From: Ferrimicrobium sp. | Lineage (GTDB): Bacteria; Actinomycetota; Acidimicrobiia; Acidimicrobiales; Acidimicrobiaceae | Direction: 5' to 3' | NCBI GenBank assembly: GCA_022690815.1 | Contig: JALCZJ010000011.1 | Span: 17,584 to 81,583 of the forward strand | DNA: 64,000 bases | Part shown: piece by piece, positions 19,352-27,535 of the stretch | How the letters are laid out: each line of letters opens with the position of its first letter | Position numbering within the stretch: the first letter of the stretch is position 1 | Notes under the pieces: generated by a model | The model's input: only the letters and a program-made list of their open reading frames with translations | Told to the model about the DNA's origin: nothing | Database searches by the model: none | Made by a program: the position numbers and the translations under genes

Positions 19352-19592
19352 CCTCGACGCGAAACACCAGTGCTTCTTTGTACCCCAACCATGAGCGCCC
19401 TGTGTTGAGGATTGCCCTCTTGCTGGTTGCTATGTCTGCCACTGAAGTACCGACAATCACCAAGGCATCGGCCATCACCATGGTTTCGATCGCAGAGAAG
19501 CGTGCAGCCATCGGCTTGTCACCACCGTTGATCAAAAAGCAGTCTAGCGACCTAGCCCCACCGATACCGTAGGGGGTTATCGTCCCAACCAT
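19344..19592 (-). CDS. hypothetical small protein upstream of csoR
   Basis: An 82-codon frame whose stop overlaps the csoR start by 8 bases (ATGAGTGA), consistent with translational coupling. The product has a hydrophobic segment (MVMADALVIVGTSVADIA) and no cysteine pair or recognisable motif. It lies between tRNA-Gly and csoR. The overlap is the main support; it could be a chance frame if the csoR start is further in. I do not recognise the family. Confidence 0.4.
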   Translation of the reverse strand: MVGTITPYGIGGARSLDCFLINGGDKPMAARFSAIETMVMADALVIVGTSVADIATSKRAILNTGRSWLGYKEALVFRVEDE

Positions 19593-19632
19593 GATGGCGC
19601 ATGCCGATCGTCCACATCAGGGGAGAATACAG

Positions 19633-19703
<71 letters not shown>

Positions 19704-19723
19704 AAAAGGAACGCAAAGTCCCG

Positions 19724-19797
19724 TCGGGAAGGCGGGATTTGAACCCGCGACCCCCTGCTCCCAAAGCAGGTGCGCTACCAAACTGCGCCACTTCCCG
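19724..19797 (-). tRNA. tRNA-Pro(TGG)
   Basis: The acceptor CGGGAAG pairs with CTTCCCG. The D arm is GGCGCAGTTTGGTAGCGC, the anticodon stem CCTGC/GCAGG encloses TTTGGGA with anticodon TGG, and the T arm is GCGGGTTCAAATCCCGC. The CCA end is not encoded. It lies 20 bases after the dedA stop and 20 bases before tRNA-Gly, so the two tRNAs probably share a transcript. Confidence 0.96.
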
Positions 19798-19817
19798 CAA
19801 CCGCTGAGTTTAGCTGT

Positions 19818-20429
19818 TCATTCGCCAATTGCCTCTAAATTTGTGCGATGACGGTACCGCAGCCAGATAAACCCGACAATGGCCACCACTAAGACCGCGC
19901 CCAGAACATATCCGAGGTCCGATACGATCTTGACGAGCACGGTGTAATTTGCGCCTAGCCAATATCCAGCTAGCGTCAAAAGCCCAACAAACGGAACGGT
20001 ACCGATCAAGGTGTAAAGCGAGAAGCGACCAACCGGCATCTCGGCCACTCCGGCGGGCAGGCTGATCACCGAACGCACTACCGGCAGGAGCCGGGAGATG
20101 ATCACCGCCGCCTCACCATGGCGCTGGAACCAACGCTCCGCTCGATCAAGATCCTTTGGTTTGACGAAGACAAATCGACCGAAGCGCTCAACCAGCGCTC
20201 TCCCACCGGTTCTTCCGATTGCCCACAGCACCACGCTTCCGATGAGGTTGCCGACAATGCCGACAACCATGGCGCCGATAAGGCTGAGTTTTCCCGAAGC
20301 CGCAAGCACGCCTGCAAGCGTCATTACTAGCTCGGAAGGGATAGGTATCAGGGCCGACTCAAGCGTCATCAGCACGAGGATCGCGAGTAATCCATAACTC
20401 ACGACGTACGTGTCTACAAAGGAATTCAT
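19818..20429 (-). CDS. DedA-family membrane protein
   Basis: A 203-residue integral membrane protein of the DedA/SNARE-associated (VTT) family, whose members move undecaprenyl phosphate or phospholipids across the membrane. Seen motifs are ESALIPIPSELVM near the N-terminus, the GxxxG-type segment VGNLIGSVVLWAIGR, and the signature SRLLPVVRSVISLPAG, with membrane segments before and after. The length is standard. It starts the minus-strand block and is divergent from the RecB-like gene at 20600 across a 170-base promoter gap. Confidence 0.9.
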   Translation of the reverse strand: MNSFVDTYVVSYGLLAILVLMTLESALIPIPSELVMTLAGVLAASGKLSLIGAMVVGIVGNLIGSVVLWAIGRTGGRALVERFGRFVFVKPKDLDRAERWFQRHGEAAVIISRLLPVVRSVISLPAGVAEMPVGRFSLYTLIGTVPFVGLLTLAGYWLGANYTVLVKIVSDLGYVLGAVLVVAIVGFIWLRYRHRTNLEAIGE

Positions 20430-20599
20430 GGGCCCTAGCGTAGCTTCCGCAATCCCCTCTCACATGCGAATTCAGAAATTCTTACCGTGTTCCTATGCAC
20501 CCTCCAAGGCAAATTGACCTGGTGGTTTGGGGCCAAACATCGATTGAGAAGGACTTAACACCCCGGCCAGCCCACCAGCGGGAGTGCTAGCCTGAAAGG

Positions 20600-21448
20600 A
20601 TGGAGCTGCCCCTACCTTGCTCGCTAACGCCGACGAAAGTCACTGCCTTCAAGGATTGTGCCTACGCGTTCCGTCTTTCCGTGATCGACAAGGTACCCCA
20701 ACCGCTGTCGATCTGGACCGTCAAAGGCGTGCTCACGCACCGAGCGTTGGAGCGCTTCTATTTCGACGTTCCCGCCGTAGCCCGAACGCCTGCTCGAGCT
20801 CGAAGCATTGTCCATGATGAGTTTGTCCGAAACATCCAAAGCGGATATGCCGCAACATTCTTGGCAGAGCTTCCAGAGTCAGCATTAGCCCGCCTCGGTC
20901 GAGAGGTTGAGCAGCTTGTGCTCAACGTCTTCACGCTTGAAGACCCGACGAGAACAACCGTGCTCGGGGCTGAGCTAATGTTGGAGGCTCCAATTGGCGA
21001 CGTCTTAGGCCGTGGCGTCATCGACCGCCTGGATCGAGACGAGAACGGTGATCTTGTCGTGGTAGATTACAAGACAGGCCGTCCCCCAAACCACACCCAC
21101 GAGCAGGACAAGCTGGCTGGAGTGCTATTTTACGCCCTCTTAGTCGAACGCGTGCTCGGCGTGATGCCCAAACGGGTGAAGCTCATGTATTTGCGTGACC
21201 GCATGGTAATTGAGTCGGATGCGACGCCACACCGACTTCATGCCGTCGAGGGGAAGACCACGGCGATCTGGTCAGCGGTTCGCATGGCGTGTGAGACCGG
21301 GAACTTTCGTCCTCGACCATCGAGGCTTTGCAACTTGTGCGCCTATCGGTGCCAATGCCCATGCTTTCTCAACACAGCCAACGAGGTCGATGGCGCGAAG
21401 GACGCAAACCTTCGACCATCTCCACATGAGAGGACGCTCCGAGATTGA
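20600..21448 (+). CDS. RecB-family PD-(D/E)XK nuclease with predicted Fe-S cluster
   Basis: A 282-residue single-domain nuclease of the RecB/AddB/Cas4 type. It has GVLTHRALE near the N-terminus (the conserved His), the acidic residue in GVIDRLDRD, and the DxK core VVDYKTG. Four cysteines match the AddB/Cas4 iron-sulfur arrangement: Cys20 at the N-terminus and a C-terminal CNLCAYRCQC containing CX2CX5C. Such stand-alone nucleases are common in Actinobacteria and are presumed to act in DNA repair. No cas genes or repeats are nearby, so a CRISPR role is unlikely. Its stop overlaps the next start. Confidence 0.87.
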   Translation: MELPLPCSLTPTKVTAFKDCAYAFRLSVIDKVPQPLSIWTVKGVLTHRALERFYFDVPAVARTPARARSIVHDEFVRNIQSGYAATFLAELPESALARLGREVEQLVLNVFTLEDPTRTTVLGAELMLEAPIGDVLGRGVIDRLDRDENGDLVVVDYKTGRPPNHTHEQDKLAGVLFYALLVERVLGVMPKRVKLMYLRDRMVIESDATPHRLHAVEGKTTAIWSAVRMACETGNFRPRPSRLCNLCAYRCQCPCFLNTANEVDGAKDANLRPSPHERTLRD

Positions 21449-21978
21449 CCGGACTCGATCGCTTTGACACGGCCATCGATAACGCCTTCGAGCCTCTCAG
21501 GCAACGTCGACAGCTGAACCGACTTTTTTACTCACTTTCCACACTCGCCGACCACTCGCTCATCTGGGAGCTCATCGCGTCGGCACTGGCCATCACGTCA
21601 CGCCGACGCCCACGCGCGTTACGTGCCGGGATCGCCCTTGGGGTAGAGTCTGTTCTCATCAACATCGGTATCAAGTCGCTCTTTTCGCGGCGGCGTCCGA
21701 TCGATGCCTCCTTTGAACACCCTCACCATCTCCGATATCCGCGCACGTCAAGCTTTCCAAGCGGCCACGCCACCGCAGCCTTCGCAGCGGCATCGTTGCT
21801 CTCAGGACGCACCTGGGAACGCTTTGCGCTCTACCCACTCGCGACGCTGGTCGCACTCTCAAGGATCCACGTGCGCATCCATCATGCCTCCGACGTCATC
21901 GGCGGTGCAATCATCGGATTGGCCTTTGCTCAGCTCGTCCGACATCTATGGCCGCTATCGGCCGATCGCAACCAATGA
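21445..21978 (+). CDS. PAP2-family phosphatase
   Basis: A 177-residue membrane phosphatase of the PAP2/undecaprenyl-diphosphatase superfamily. The three motifs are complete: KX6RP (KSLFSRRRP), PSGH (SSFPSGHATAA) and SRX5HX3D (SRIHVRIHHASD). It could dephosphorylate isoprenyl or phosphatidate lipids on the outer face of the membrane. The start overlaps the nuclease stop by 4 bases and is probably TTG. Confidence 0.9.
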   Translation: MTGLDRFDTAIDNAFEPLRQRRQLNRLFYSLSTLADHSLIWELIASALAITSRRRPRALRAGIALGVESVLINIGIKSLFSRRRPIDASFEHPHHLRYPRTSSFPSGHATAAFAAASLLSGRTWERFALYPLATLVALSRIHVRIHHASDVIGGAIIGLAFAQLVRHLWPLSADRNQ

Positions 21979-22030
21979 CGCAAGGGCCGGATTTGGCCAA
22001 AGAACAAGAGTTCGCGAGAAGCCCATAGAC

Positions 22031-22048
22031 TGGTTGTAAAAGCAACCA
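22031..22048 (+). promoter_or_regulatory. short inverted repeat in the leader of the DsbA-like gene
   Basis: TGGTTG and CAACCA form a perfect 6-base stem with a TAAAAG loop, ending 15 bases before the ATG and just before the AAGGAG ribosome site. It could be a small hairpin affecting initiation or an operator half-site pair; no T-run follows, so it is not a terminator. Confidence 0.3.
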
Positions 22049-22063
22049 TAAGGAGAGACGACC

Positions 22064-22660
22064 ATGCAATTCGCAATCAACTGGGATTACCGCTGCCCCT
22101 TCGCCCGTAATATGCACGAGCACCTCATTACGGCCCTGGCGGATGGCGCTGACTACCAGGTCGACTTCATCCCCTTCTCGCTCAACCAGGTGCATATCGA
22201 GGAGGGCGAGCCCGATGTTTGGTCAAACCCTGCCCGCTATAACGAGCTGCTCGCCGTCATGACGGGGATGACGGTTCAGCGCTTCTTTCCGGAGCGGTTC
22301 GGAGCCACTCACCTAGCGTTATTCGCCGCACGCCATGATCGCGCTCTCGACATTACCGATTGGACGGTTCTGGCGTCGATTCTCGAGAGCCACGGCGTCG
22401 AACCAGAAAAAGTTCGCGATCTGATCGAATCCGAAGGGATTCTGGCCGACTTCAAGCGCCTTCATCTCGGCTCAGTCGAGGAGCACCACGTCTTTGGCGT
22501 ACCAACCTTCTTCGTCAATGACCAGGCGGCTTTCGTTCGCGTCATGCATCGACCCAACGGCGACGCCAAAGTAGCTCGAGCAACGATCGACCGCGTGCTC
22601 GACACCATGACGAACTACCCGGAGTTCAACGAATTTAAGTACACGTCGATCCCGCGGTAG
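22064..22660 (+). CDS. DsbA-family thioredoxin-fold protein with CxxA active site
   Basis: A 198-residue DsbA-like protein (DsbA/FrnE/2-hydroxychromene-carboxylate isomerase superfamily). The N-terminal strand is followed by DYRCPFAR, so the first active-site cysteine (Cys11) is kept and the second is alanine. The cis-proline loop is VFGVPTFFV. No signal peptide is seen, so it is cytoplasmic. The substitution argues against a classical disulfide oxidase and for a monothiol or transferase role. A good AAGGAG site precedes the ATG. Confidence 0.8.
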   Translation: MQFAINWDYRCPFARNMHEHLITALADGADYQVDFIPFSLNQVHIEEGEPDVWSNPARYNELLAVMTGMTVQRFFPERFGATHLALFAARHDRALDITDWTVLASILESHGVEPEKVRDLIESEGILADFKRLHLGSVEEHHVFGVPTFFVNDQAAFVRVMHRPNGDAKVARATIDRVLDTMTNYPEFNEFKYTSIPR

Positions 22661-22876
22661 TCACACAACGGCCACCTTGAGCCTACGGCCTCAAGCTACC
22701 CAACGGCGACCCGTATGCGGAGCCTCGCACCTGAGTCGCCCATGAGTGCGCACCGAAACCTGCATTGTTGCTCTCGATCCACCGTCTCGCTCGATCAGAG
22801 CGCGTGCTTGGTCTCATCAACGCCCTGCATGCTCTATTGAGCACTGCGCCAGCACTGGTGGATCAAGCGTGGACAC

Positions 22877-23914
22877 TCAGCCCGTCATCGTAGTTCCGAA
22901 GTTACTACGTAGCGTCTGTGCCCACTCCTCTGGCGAGTAGTCGATCATCGACTCGAGGCACAGACGCTCAAAGTAGGTCACATCGCTTCGGTAATAGGAA
23001 TCCATTGGGGCACGCGCGACGATCCGCAACAGGAGCCCTGCGCCAAACTCCTTGCTTTCGGGTGTTGCCCCGATCAAGGAAAAATTGAACGACTGCACGC
23101 CGATCTGTTCATACGTCGAAAGCACCAGGGCCAAGCCGGTGGCGAGCTGGTAGATATCTGGATCGCTCAACTCTACAATATCGCCGATGGATGGCGCAAT
23201 CGCCCAAGCCTCGTAAAATCCGGATGGAGCAAAGGGAACCAACCAGGCAAACGGATCCATATGGGCAACGATCCGCTGACTCTGCGCATCTTCAAGCGCG
23301 ATCAGCTCCTCGAAATACGGCGTCCCATACGTCGATAGATGCTCCTTCGAGGCCGCAAGCAGCTTCGCCTGTGCGCCTAGGGGTACGCTATCGTGAGACG
23401 ATTGGATGTGAGGGTGGATCAACGAGCTACCCGCGGGTGGAAGATAATTCGCATTGATCGACGAGTAGATCAACTCGGGCCTCTGTTGGCGAACCGCCTT
23501 GCCGTGTTGGGCGATCGCGAGCAAGACGTCGTAGACGATCGCTGACGTCATGGCTGTGAGTGGGAGAAAATGCCGGCTGACGTCGTAGACCCCTACCGCA
23601 GACACGCTAGAGTAGGCGATCACGTTCGGGACGACCCAAGCATTGCCTACGATGATTCTTCCATTCCTTGCGATTTCTGGCGAAAATGGGGCGGTCGCCT
23701 CTGTGATCGTATCGGCACAGAATGGACAAAAGCCGCTGCGCTCCACCACCGAACCGAGCTCAACCGGACCAGGTGTCAACTTGGCGCCCTCAATTAACCT
23801 CGTCCCATGTCCAAAGAGTGGATCGACCCGATGGACCAACCGCGCCGGACGGAAACCACCGTGTTCGAAGTCGGGTACCTCTGCTTGCAGTTCGTGCTCC
23901 TGAAATAAAATCAT
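22877..23914 (-). CDS. GalT-like / HIT-superfamily nucleotidylyltransferase
   Basis: A 345-residue protein related to galactose-1-phosphate uridylyltransferase. It has the zinc cysteine pair in GFCPFCAD (around residue 63) and the HPHxQ active-site motif as LIHPHIQSS, where GalT has HPHGQ. No galactokinase or galactose genes are near, so the substrate may be another sugar phosphate or dinucleotide (Ap4A phosphorylase and ADP-sugar phosphorylase are relatives). The start lies only 30 bases from the divergent histidine kinase. Confidence 0.72.
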   Translation of the reverse strand: MILFQEHELQAEVPDFEHGGFRPARLVHRVDPLFGHGTRLIEGAKLTPGPVELGSVVERSGFCPFCADTITEATAPFSPEIARNGRIIVGNAWVVPNVIAYSSVSAVGVYDVSRHFLPLTAMTSAIVYDVLLAIAQHGKAVRQQRPELIYSSINANYLPPAGSSLIHPHIQSSHDSVPLGAQAKLLAASKEHLSTYGTPYFEELIALEDAQSQRIVAHMDPFAWLVPFAPSGFYEAWAIAPSIGDIVELSDPDIYQLATGLALVLSTYEQIGVQSFNFSLIGATPESKEFGAGLLLRIVARAPMDSYYRSDVTYFERLCLESMIDYSPEEWAQTLRSNFGTTMTG

Positions 23915-23944
23915 CCAGTTTTCTCCTCCGCGCCAGACCCATAC

Positions 23945-25084
23945 TTGGAGACTAACCTAGTCGTGGTGGACCGACTCCTCAACGAACCCCGCCTCAAGGA
24001 CATCTTTGCCGCGCTGATTGACGTAGTCAGCAAGCTCGACATGGACGAGACCTTGTCGCTGCTCGCCGATCACGCTCGAAACCTCACACGATCTCGCTAC
24101 GCAGCAATTGGCGTCTTAGATCCCGAAGATCGTGAGAGGCTCCTCGACTTTGTCACCTCGGGCATCGAGGACGCCGATCGCCATCGTATCGGTGCACTCC
24201 CATCTGGACATGGCCTTCTCGGGGCTGTGATCAGCTCGAGGTCACCAATCTCCTCCGACGCCATCGCCGACGACCCCAGGTCTGTCGGCTTCCCGGACCA
24301 TCACCCTCCGATGCATCGGTTCCTCGGCGTGCCAATCATCACCAACGAACAGGTCTTTGGCAACATCTATGTTACCGACCGACTCGATGGCAAATCCTAT
24401 GACGAGATCGATCTGGCAATCCTTGAGACGTTGGCGACTGGTGCGGCGGCAGTTATCAACAATCTCCTGCTGCGCCAGGCGCTCTCGCGCGCACAGGTTG
24501 AGGATGATCGTGCCCGTATCGCTCGAGAACTCCACGATGATATCGTTCAGCGGCTCTTCGCGGTGGGCCTCCAACTCCAAGCAGCGCTTCCAAGCCTCGA
24601 AGATTCTCGCGCTCAGACCTTCGTTCAACAGGCGATCAGCGATCTCGACGCTGCGATCGCCGAGATCAGAACCACCATCTTCGAACTCGAGGCGACCCGA
24701 GGCGACTCGCCACGTGCGACCATCCTCGACCTGGTATCACGACTCTGCGTCATCGCTAATCTCGCCCATCATGTGATCTTCTCGGGACCAGTTGACACCA
24801 TCTTGACGGATACGACCAAGACGCTCGCCCTCAACGTCATTCGCGAACTAGTGACCAATATCATCAAACATGCCCGAGCCAGCGAAGTCCGTCTCGACAT
24901 CACCGTGTCAGACAGCCTGACCATTATCGCCACTGACGACGGTATCGGCATCCATAATGGTCCGCACGAAGGCCATGGACTCAAAAACCTCGCAACCAAG
25001 GCCACCAGTCACGGGGGGACCTTCTCAATCGTGGCGAGTCCCCTCGGTGGGTCTCGTGCTACCTTCAGGATTCCCCTCGGCTAA
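23945..25084 (+). CDS. GAF-domain sensor histidine kinase (NarL/DevS type)
   Basis: A cytoplasmic 379-residue two-component kinase. A GAF domain occupies about residues 25-170. HisKA_3 follows with the phosphoacceptor in ARIARELHDDIVQRL, and then an HATPase_c domain with N-box LNVIRELVTNIIKHA and G-box ATDDGIGI. The layout resembles half of DevS/DosT, but nothing here shows heme binding. No response regulator is adjacent. The start is uncertain: TTG at 23945 or GTG codons seven or eight codons later. The last 60 bases overlap zapE on the other strand. Confidence 0.88.
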   Translation: METNLVVVDRLLNEPRLKDIFAALIDVVSKLDMDETLSLLADHARNLTRSRYAAIGVLDPEDRERLLDFVTSGIEDADRHRIGALPSGHGLLGAVISSRSPISSDAIADDPRSVGFPDHHPPMHRFLGVPIITNEQVFGNIYVTDRLDGKSYDEIDLAILETLATGAAAVINNLLLRQALSRAQVEDDRARIARELHDDIVQRLFAVGLQLQAALPSLEDSRAQTFVQQAISDLDAAIAEIRTTIFELEATRGDSPRATILDLVSRLCVIANLAHHVIFSGPVDTILTDTTKTLALNVIRELVTNIIKHARASEVRLDITVSDSLTIIATDDGIGIHNGPHEGHGLKNLATKATSHGGTFSIVASPLGGSRATFRIPLG

Positions 25085-26077
25085 CTCGGAGACAGTGGCG
25101 AGTTCGAAGAGTCGCGACAGACACCGCCCGTACTTTTGTCGGAACCCACCGGCCAAGAAGCTCGGCGGGAAAAGTTCATCCAAGCTGATACCCCGGATCC
25201 GCACCGGCACACCGAAGTCATAGAGTACGTCCACCAGGCTACACAGTCGCAGCGCGTCGACCTGGTTCTTGATTGGCTGGGCATCGACGATCTCGACACC
25301 ACCAAGTTCACGAACCACGCCACGGTATCGGATTGAGTGCACGCGACTCAGCTCGTCGCACAGCGTCGAAAGTGCAACGGTGACGGCATCGGATCCAAGC
25401 GGCTTCGGATCGTCAACCGGCGTGTCAAAACGAAACGCACGTCGCCGAAAATCGCCGCCCTCAATCGTGAGAACCTGAAACGAAGCGGCGAGCCCTTGAA
25501 TCTCCCGCAAGAAATCCTGAGCGGCAAAGCGACCCTCGCCGAGGCGTGTCGGCAACGTATTCGAGGTGACAACCAAGTTCGAGCCGGCTGCCATAAGCTC
25601 CTCGCAGAGGCGGCTAATCAACACCGTGTCACCGGGATCATCGAGTTCGAACTCGTCAATCGCGACGAGCGTCGCCTCCGCAAGCAGCTCGCGAGCGCCG
25701 CCAAAAGTGAGGGCGCCAACAAGGCTGGTCAACCCAGAAAAGGAGACATAGTACTTCACCCCCTCCCAGGCATGGAAGGTGGCGGCCAACAGATGCGTCT
25801 TGCCAACCCCGAAGCCTCCGTCAAGATACCAACCAATCGGTGCGTCGGTGCTGGCTTCCCGGCGGAGATGCCACCTGGACGGAGCTGGCCTCGAGCGCTG
25901 GTCAACGAAGTCAATCAGGGTGTCTTTGGCATGTTGTTGTGCCGGGAACTTTGGATCCGGTCGATAGGAGGCGAAGCTGGCATGAGCAAAGTTCTTGGGT
26001 GGAACAAGCGACGCGACGAGCTCGTCCTGCGTCGGCGCCGTTGCCGGGTGACCAAGAAGTTTCTCCATGTAAACCAT
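25025..26077 (-). CDS. zapE: ZapE/AFG1-like AAA ATPase
   Basis: A 350-residue P-loop ATPase of the ZapE/LACE1 family. It has an FxxYxP region (ASFASYRPDPKFP), Walker A GGFGVGKTHLL, Walker B LVAIDEFELDDPGD, sensor 1 NLVVTSNTLP and the ZapE signature FLREIQ. In Proteobacteria ZapE modulates FtsZ under stress; the role in Actinobacteria is not known. It is divergent from the RibD-type gene, a pairing I recall from M. tuberculosis (Rv2670c/Rv2671). The C-terminus overlaps the kinase gene convergently. Confidence 0.88.
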   Translation of the reverse strand: MVYMEKLLGHPATAPTQDELVASLVPPKNFAHASFASYRPDPKFPAQQHAKDTLIDFVDQRSRPAPSRWHLRREASTDAPIGWYLDGGFGVGKTHLLAATFHAWEGVKYYVSFSGLTSLVGALTFGGARELLAEATLVAIDEFELDDPGDTVLISRLCEELMAAGSNLVVTSNTLPTRLGEGRFAAQDFLREIQGLAASFQVLTIEGGDFRRRAFRFDTPVDDPKPLGSDAVTVALSTLCDELSRVHSIRYRGVVRELGGVEIVDAQPIKNQVDALRLCSLVDVLYDFGVPVRIRGISLDELFPPSFLAGGFRQKYGRCLSRLFELATVSELAEGNPEGSTRPTEGTRHD

Positions 26078-26183
26078 GCTATGGCCGCGGTGGACCAGCC
26101 AAGCACCCGACCCTTGCTCTGACTGCTGTACCTAGGGCGACCTGCTAGGGTGCGCTAGTAGTGATTCCCACACAACATGGATC

Positions 26184-26918
26184 GTGCGAACCCCGATGAC
26201 CATATCCCATCACGCCGACGGCCGCGAGCCTCTCAGCTACGATCAGCTTCTTGAGCTCTATCCGCTCATCAGCCCTCAAGCGCTTCGCATCAACATGGTG
26301 GTATCCCTTGATGGCAAGATCGCCGTTGAAGGGCGCTCACATGGCCTCTCGACCCCGCTGGATCGACAGATTTTTCACTTCTTGCGCGCAACCGCGCAGG
26401 TCATTCTCGTTGGTGCCGGCACCGCGAGAACCGAAAAATATCGAGCACCACAACTCAGCCGTGAACTCGAACTGCTGAGACAACGCTTGGGTATGGTCAG
26501 ACCCTTGCGGATCGTCATCGCCTCGAACCAACGAGCGCCAAGTTCGACGCCATCGACCCAGGCCACAGCGACTACGGTAAGAGCAGCGCCAGCTAGTGCG
26601 CAAGCAGCTCGCGAGCAAACCGCTTTTGACTATCGCCAAATCCCGCCCTCCATCGACGGCGAAGGGCTTGCAAACCTGCTCGGAGTCGATCCTGATCATC
26701 CAGGAGGGATTCTCTGCGAAGGAGGTCCGACACTCTTTGGCAACTTACTCGACCGCGGGCTCGTCGATGAGTTCTGCATGACGCTTCGCCACCTCGTTGT
26801 CGGCGCCAGCTCTCCTCCCCTCGTTGATCAGAAGTTGACCACCCCAATAGATTTCAACCTTGTGGCCCATATCACCAGCGAGCAAGCGACTTTTTTAAGA
26901 CTCACCAAACCCAACTAG
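26184..26918 (+). CDS. RibD C-terminal-type pyrimidine reductase
   Basis: A 244-residue dihydrofolate-reductase-like protein matching only the reductase half of RibD. It has RINMVVSLDGKIA, VILVGAGTART, GGILCEGGPTLFGNLL and a C-terminal strand. The deaminase half is absent. It may reduce the ribosylaminopyrimidine in riboflavin synthesis; the M. tuberculosis homologue in the same position (Rv2671) can also act as a dihydrofolate reductase. Residues about 115-150 form an Ala/Ser/Thr-rich low-complexity insert. Confidence 0.85.
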   Translation: MRTPMTISHHADGREPLSYDQLLELYPLISPQALRINMVVSLDGKIAVEGRSHGLSTPLDRQIFHFLRATAQVILVGAGTARTEKYRAPQLSRELELLRQRLGMVRPLRIVIASNQRAPSSTPSTQATATTVRAAPASAQAAREQTAFDYRQIPPSIDGEGLANLLGVDPDHPGGILCEGGPTLFGNLLDRGLVDEFCMTLRHLVVGASSPPLVDQKLTTPIDFNLVAHITSEQATFLRLTKPN

Positions 26919-26927
26919 CATAGAGAC

Positions 26928-27443
26928 ATGCAACTAGGTCGCATCGCCAGAGACCATGACCGCGTCTATCAGCAAGCACAAGCCTTCCTCGAATCCCAAA
27001 CCCAGCTTGACGATTCTGGATCACCGGTCCTCGCCTGGGAGGATGGGCCCACGCTTGCGGCCCTTAACGCCTACCTCGTTGACAGTGTTGGGCTCGTCAC
27101 CATCGAACAAGCCGACTACTTCGGAGCGCCTTTTACGCTCAACCCGAACCGCAGGAGCGCCACCCTCAACGTACAGCGCCGCCTCTCTCGCATCGCGATC
27201 ATCACTGTGATTTTACGCTGCTGGGGTGCCCATGGTCCACTCAGCAACGAGACACCCAATCTCACCGACCTGTTCATCAGTGTCGCCGAGGAGGGCGGGA
27301 CCTATCCAATGCCGAACGCCATGGCTCTTGCCCTCCTCGAGGCCGAGCCAAACCTTGTAATAGAGCCTCCTGCGATCATCGAGGCCATCGGGCGCATCGG
27401 CTACGAAAAGCTGTGGGCGATCGGGTTCTCAGCCATCGAGTGA
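26928..27443 (+). CDS. conserved-looking hypothetical protein after the RibD-type gene
   Basis: A 171-residue acidic, soluble protein 9 bases downstream of the reductase and surely cotranscribed. It has no signal peptide, membrane segment or cysteine motif. Regions with strong secondary-structure character include LNVQRRLSRIAIITVILRCWG and MALALLEAEPNLVIEPPAI. I do not recognise the family. The link to flavin or folate chemistry rests only on the neighbour. Confidence 0.7.
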   Translation: MQLGRIARDHDRVYQQAQAFLESQTQLDDSGSPVLAWEDGPTLAALNAYLVDSVGLVTIEQADYFGAPFTLNPNRRSATLNVQRRLSRIAIITVILRCWGAHGPLSNETPNLTDLFISVAEEGGTYPMPNAMALALLEAEPNLVIEPPAIIEAIGRIGYEKLWAIGFSAIE

Positions 27444-27535
27444 TTGGCAAACATCTGGCATCGTCCACGTGAGCGGTCCAAACCAACGAGAACGTGTTCG
27501 AAGACAACCCCGGCAAGGACAATCCGGTTTCGCAA

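Noticed and set aside
20600..21448. Cas4-like CRISPR adaptation nuclease
   Set aside because: The Fe-S and PD-(D/E)XK motifs fit Cas4 too, but there is no cas1/cas2 gene and no repeat array; single RecB-type nucleases are common in Actinobacteria.
22672..22700. Terminator after the DsbA-like gene
   Set aside because: CTTGAG/CTCAAG forms only a 6-bp stem with an 8-base loop and no T-run on either strand.
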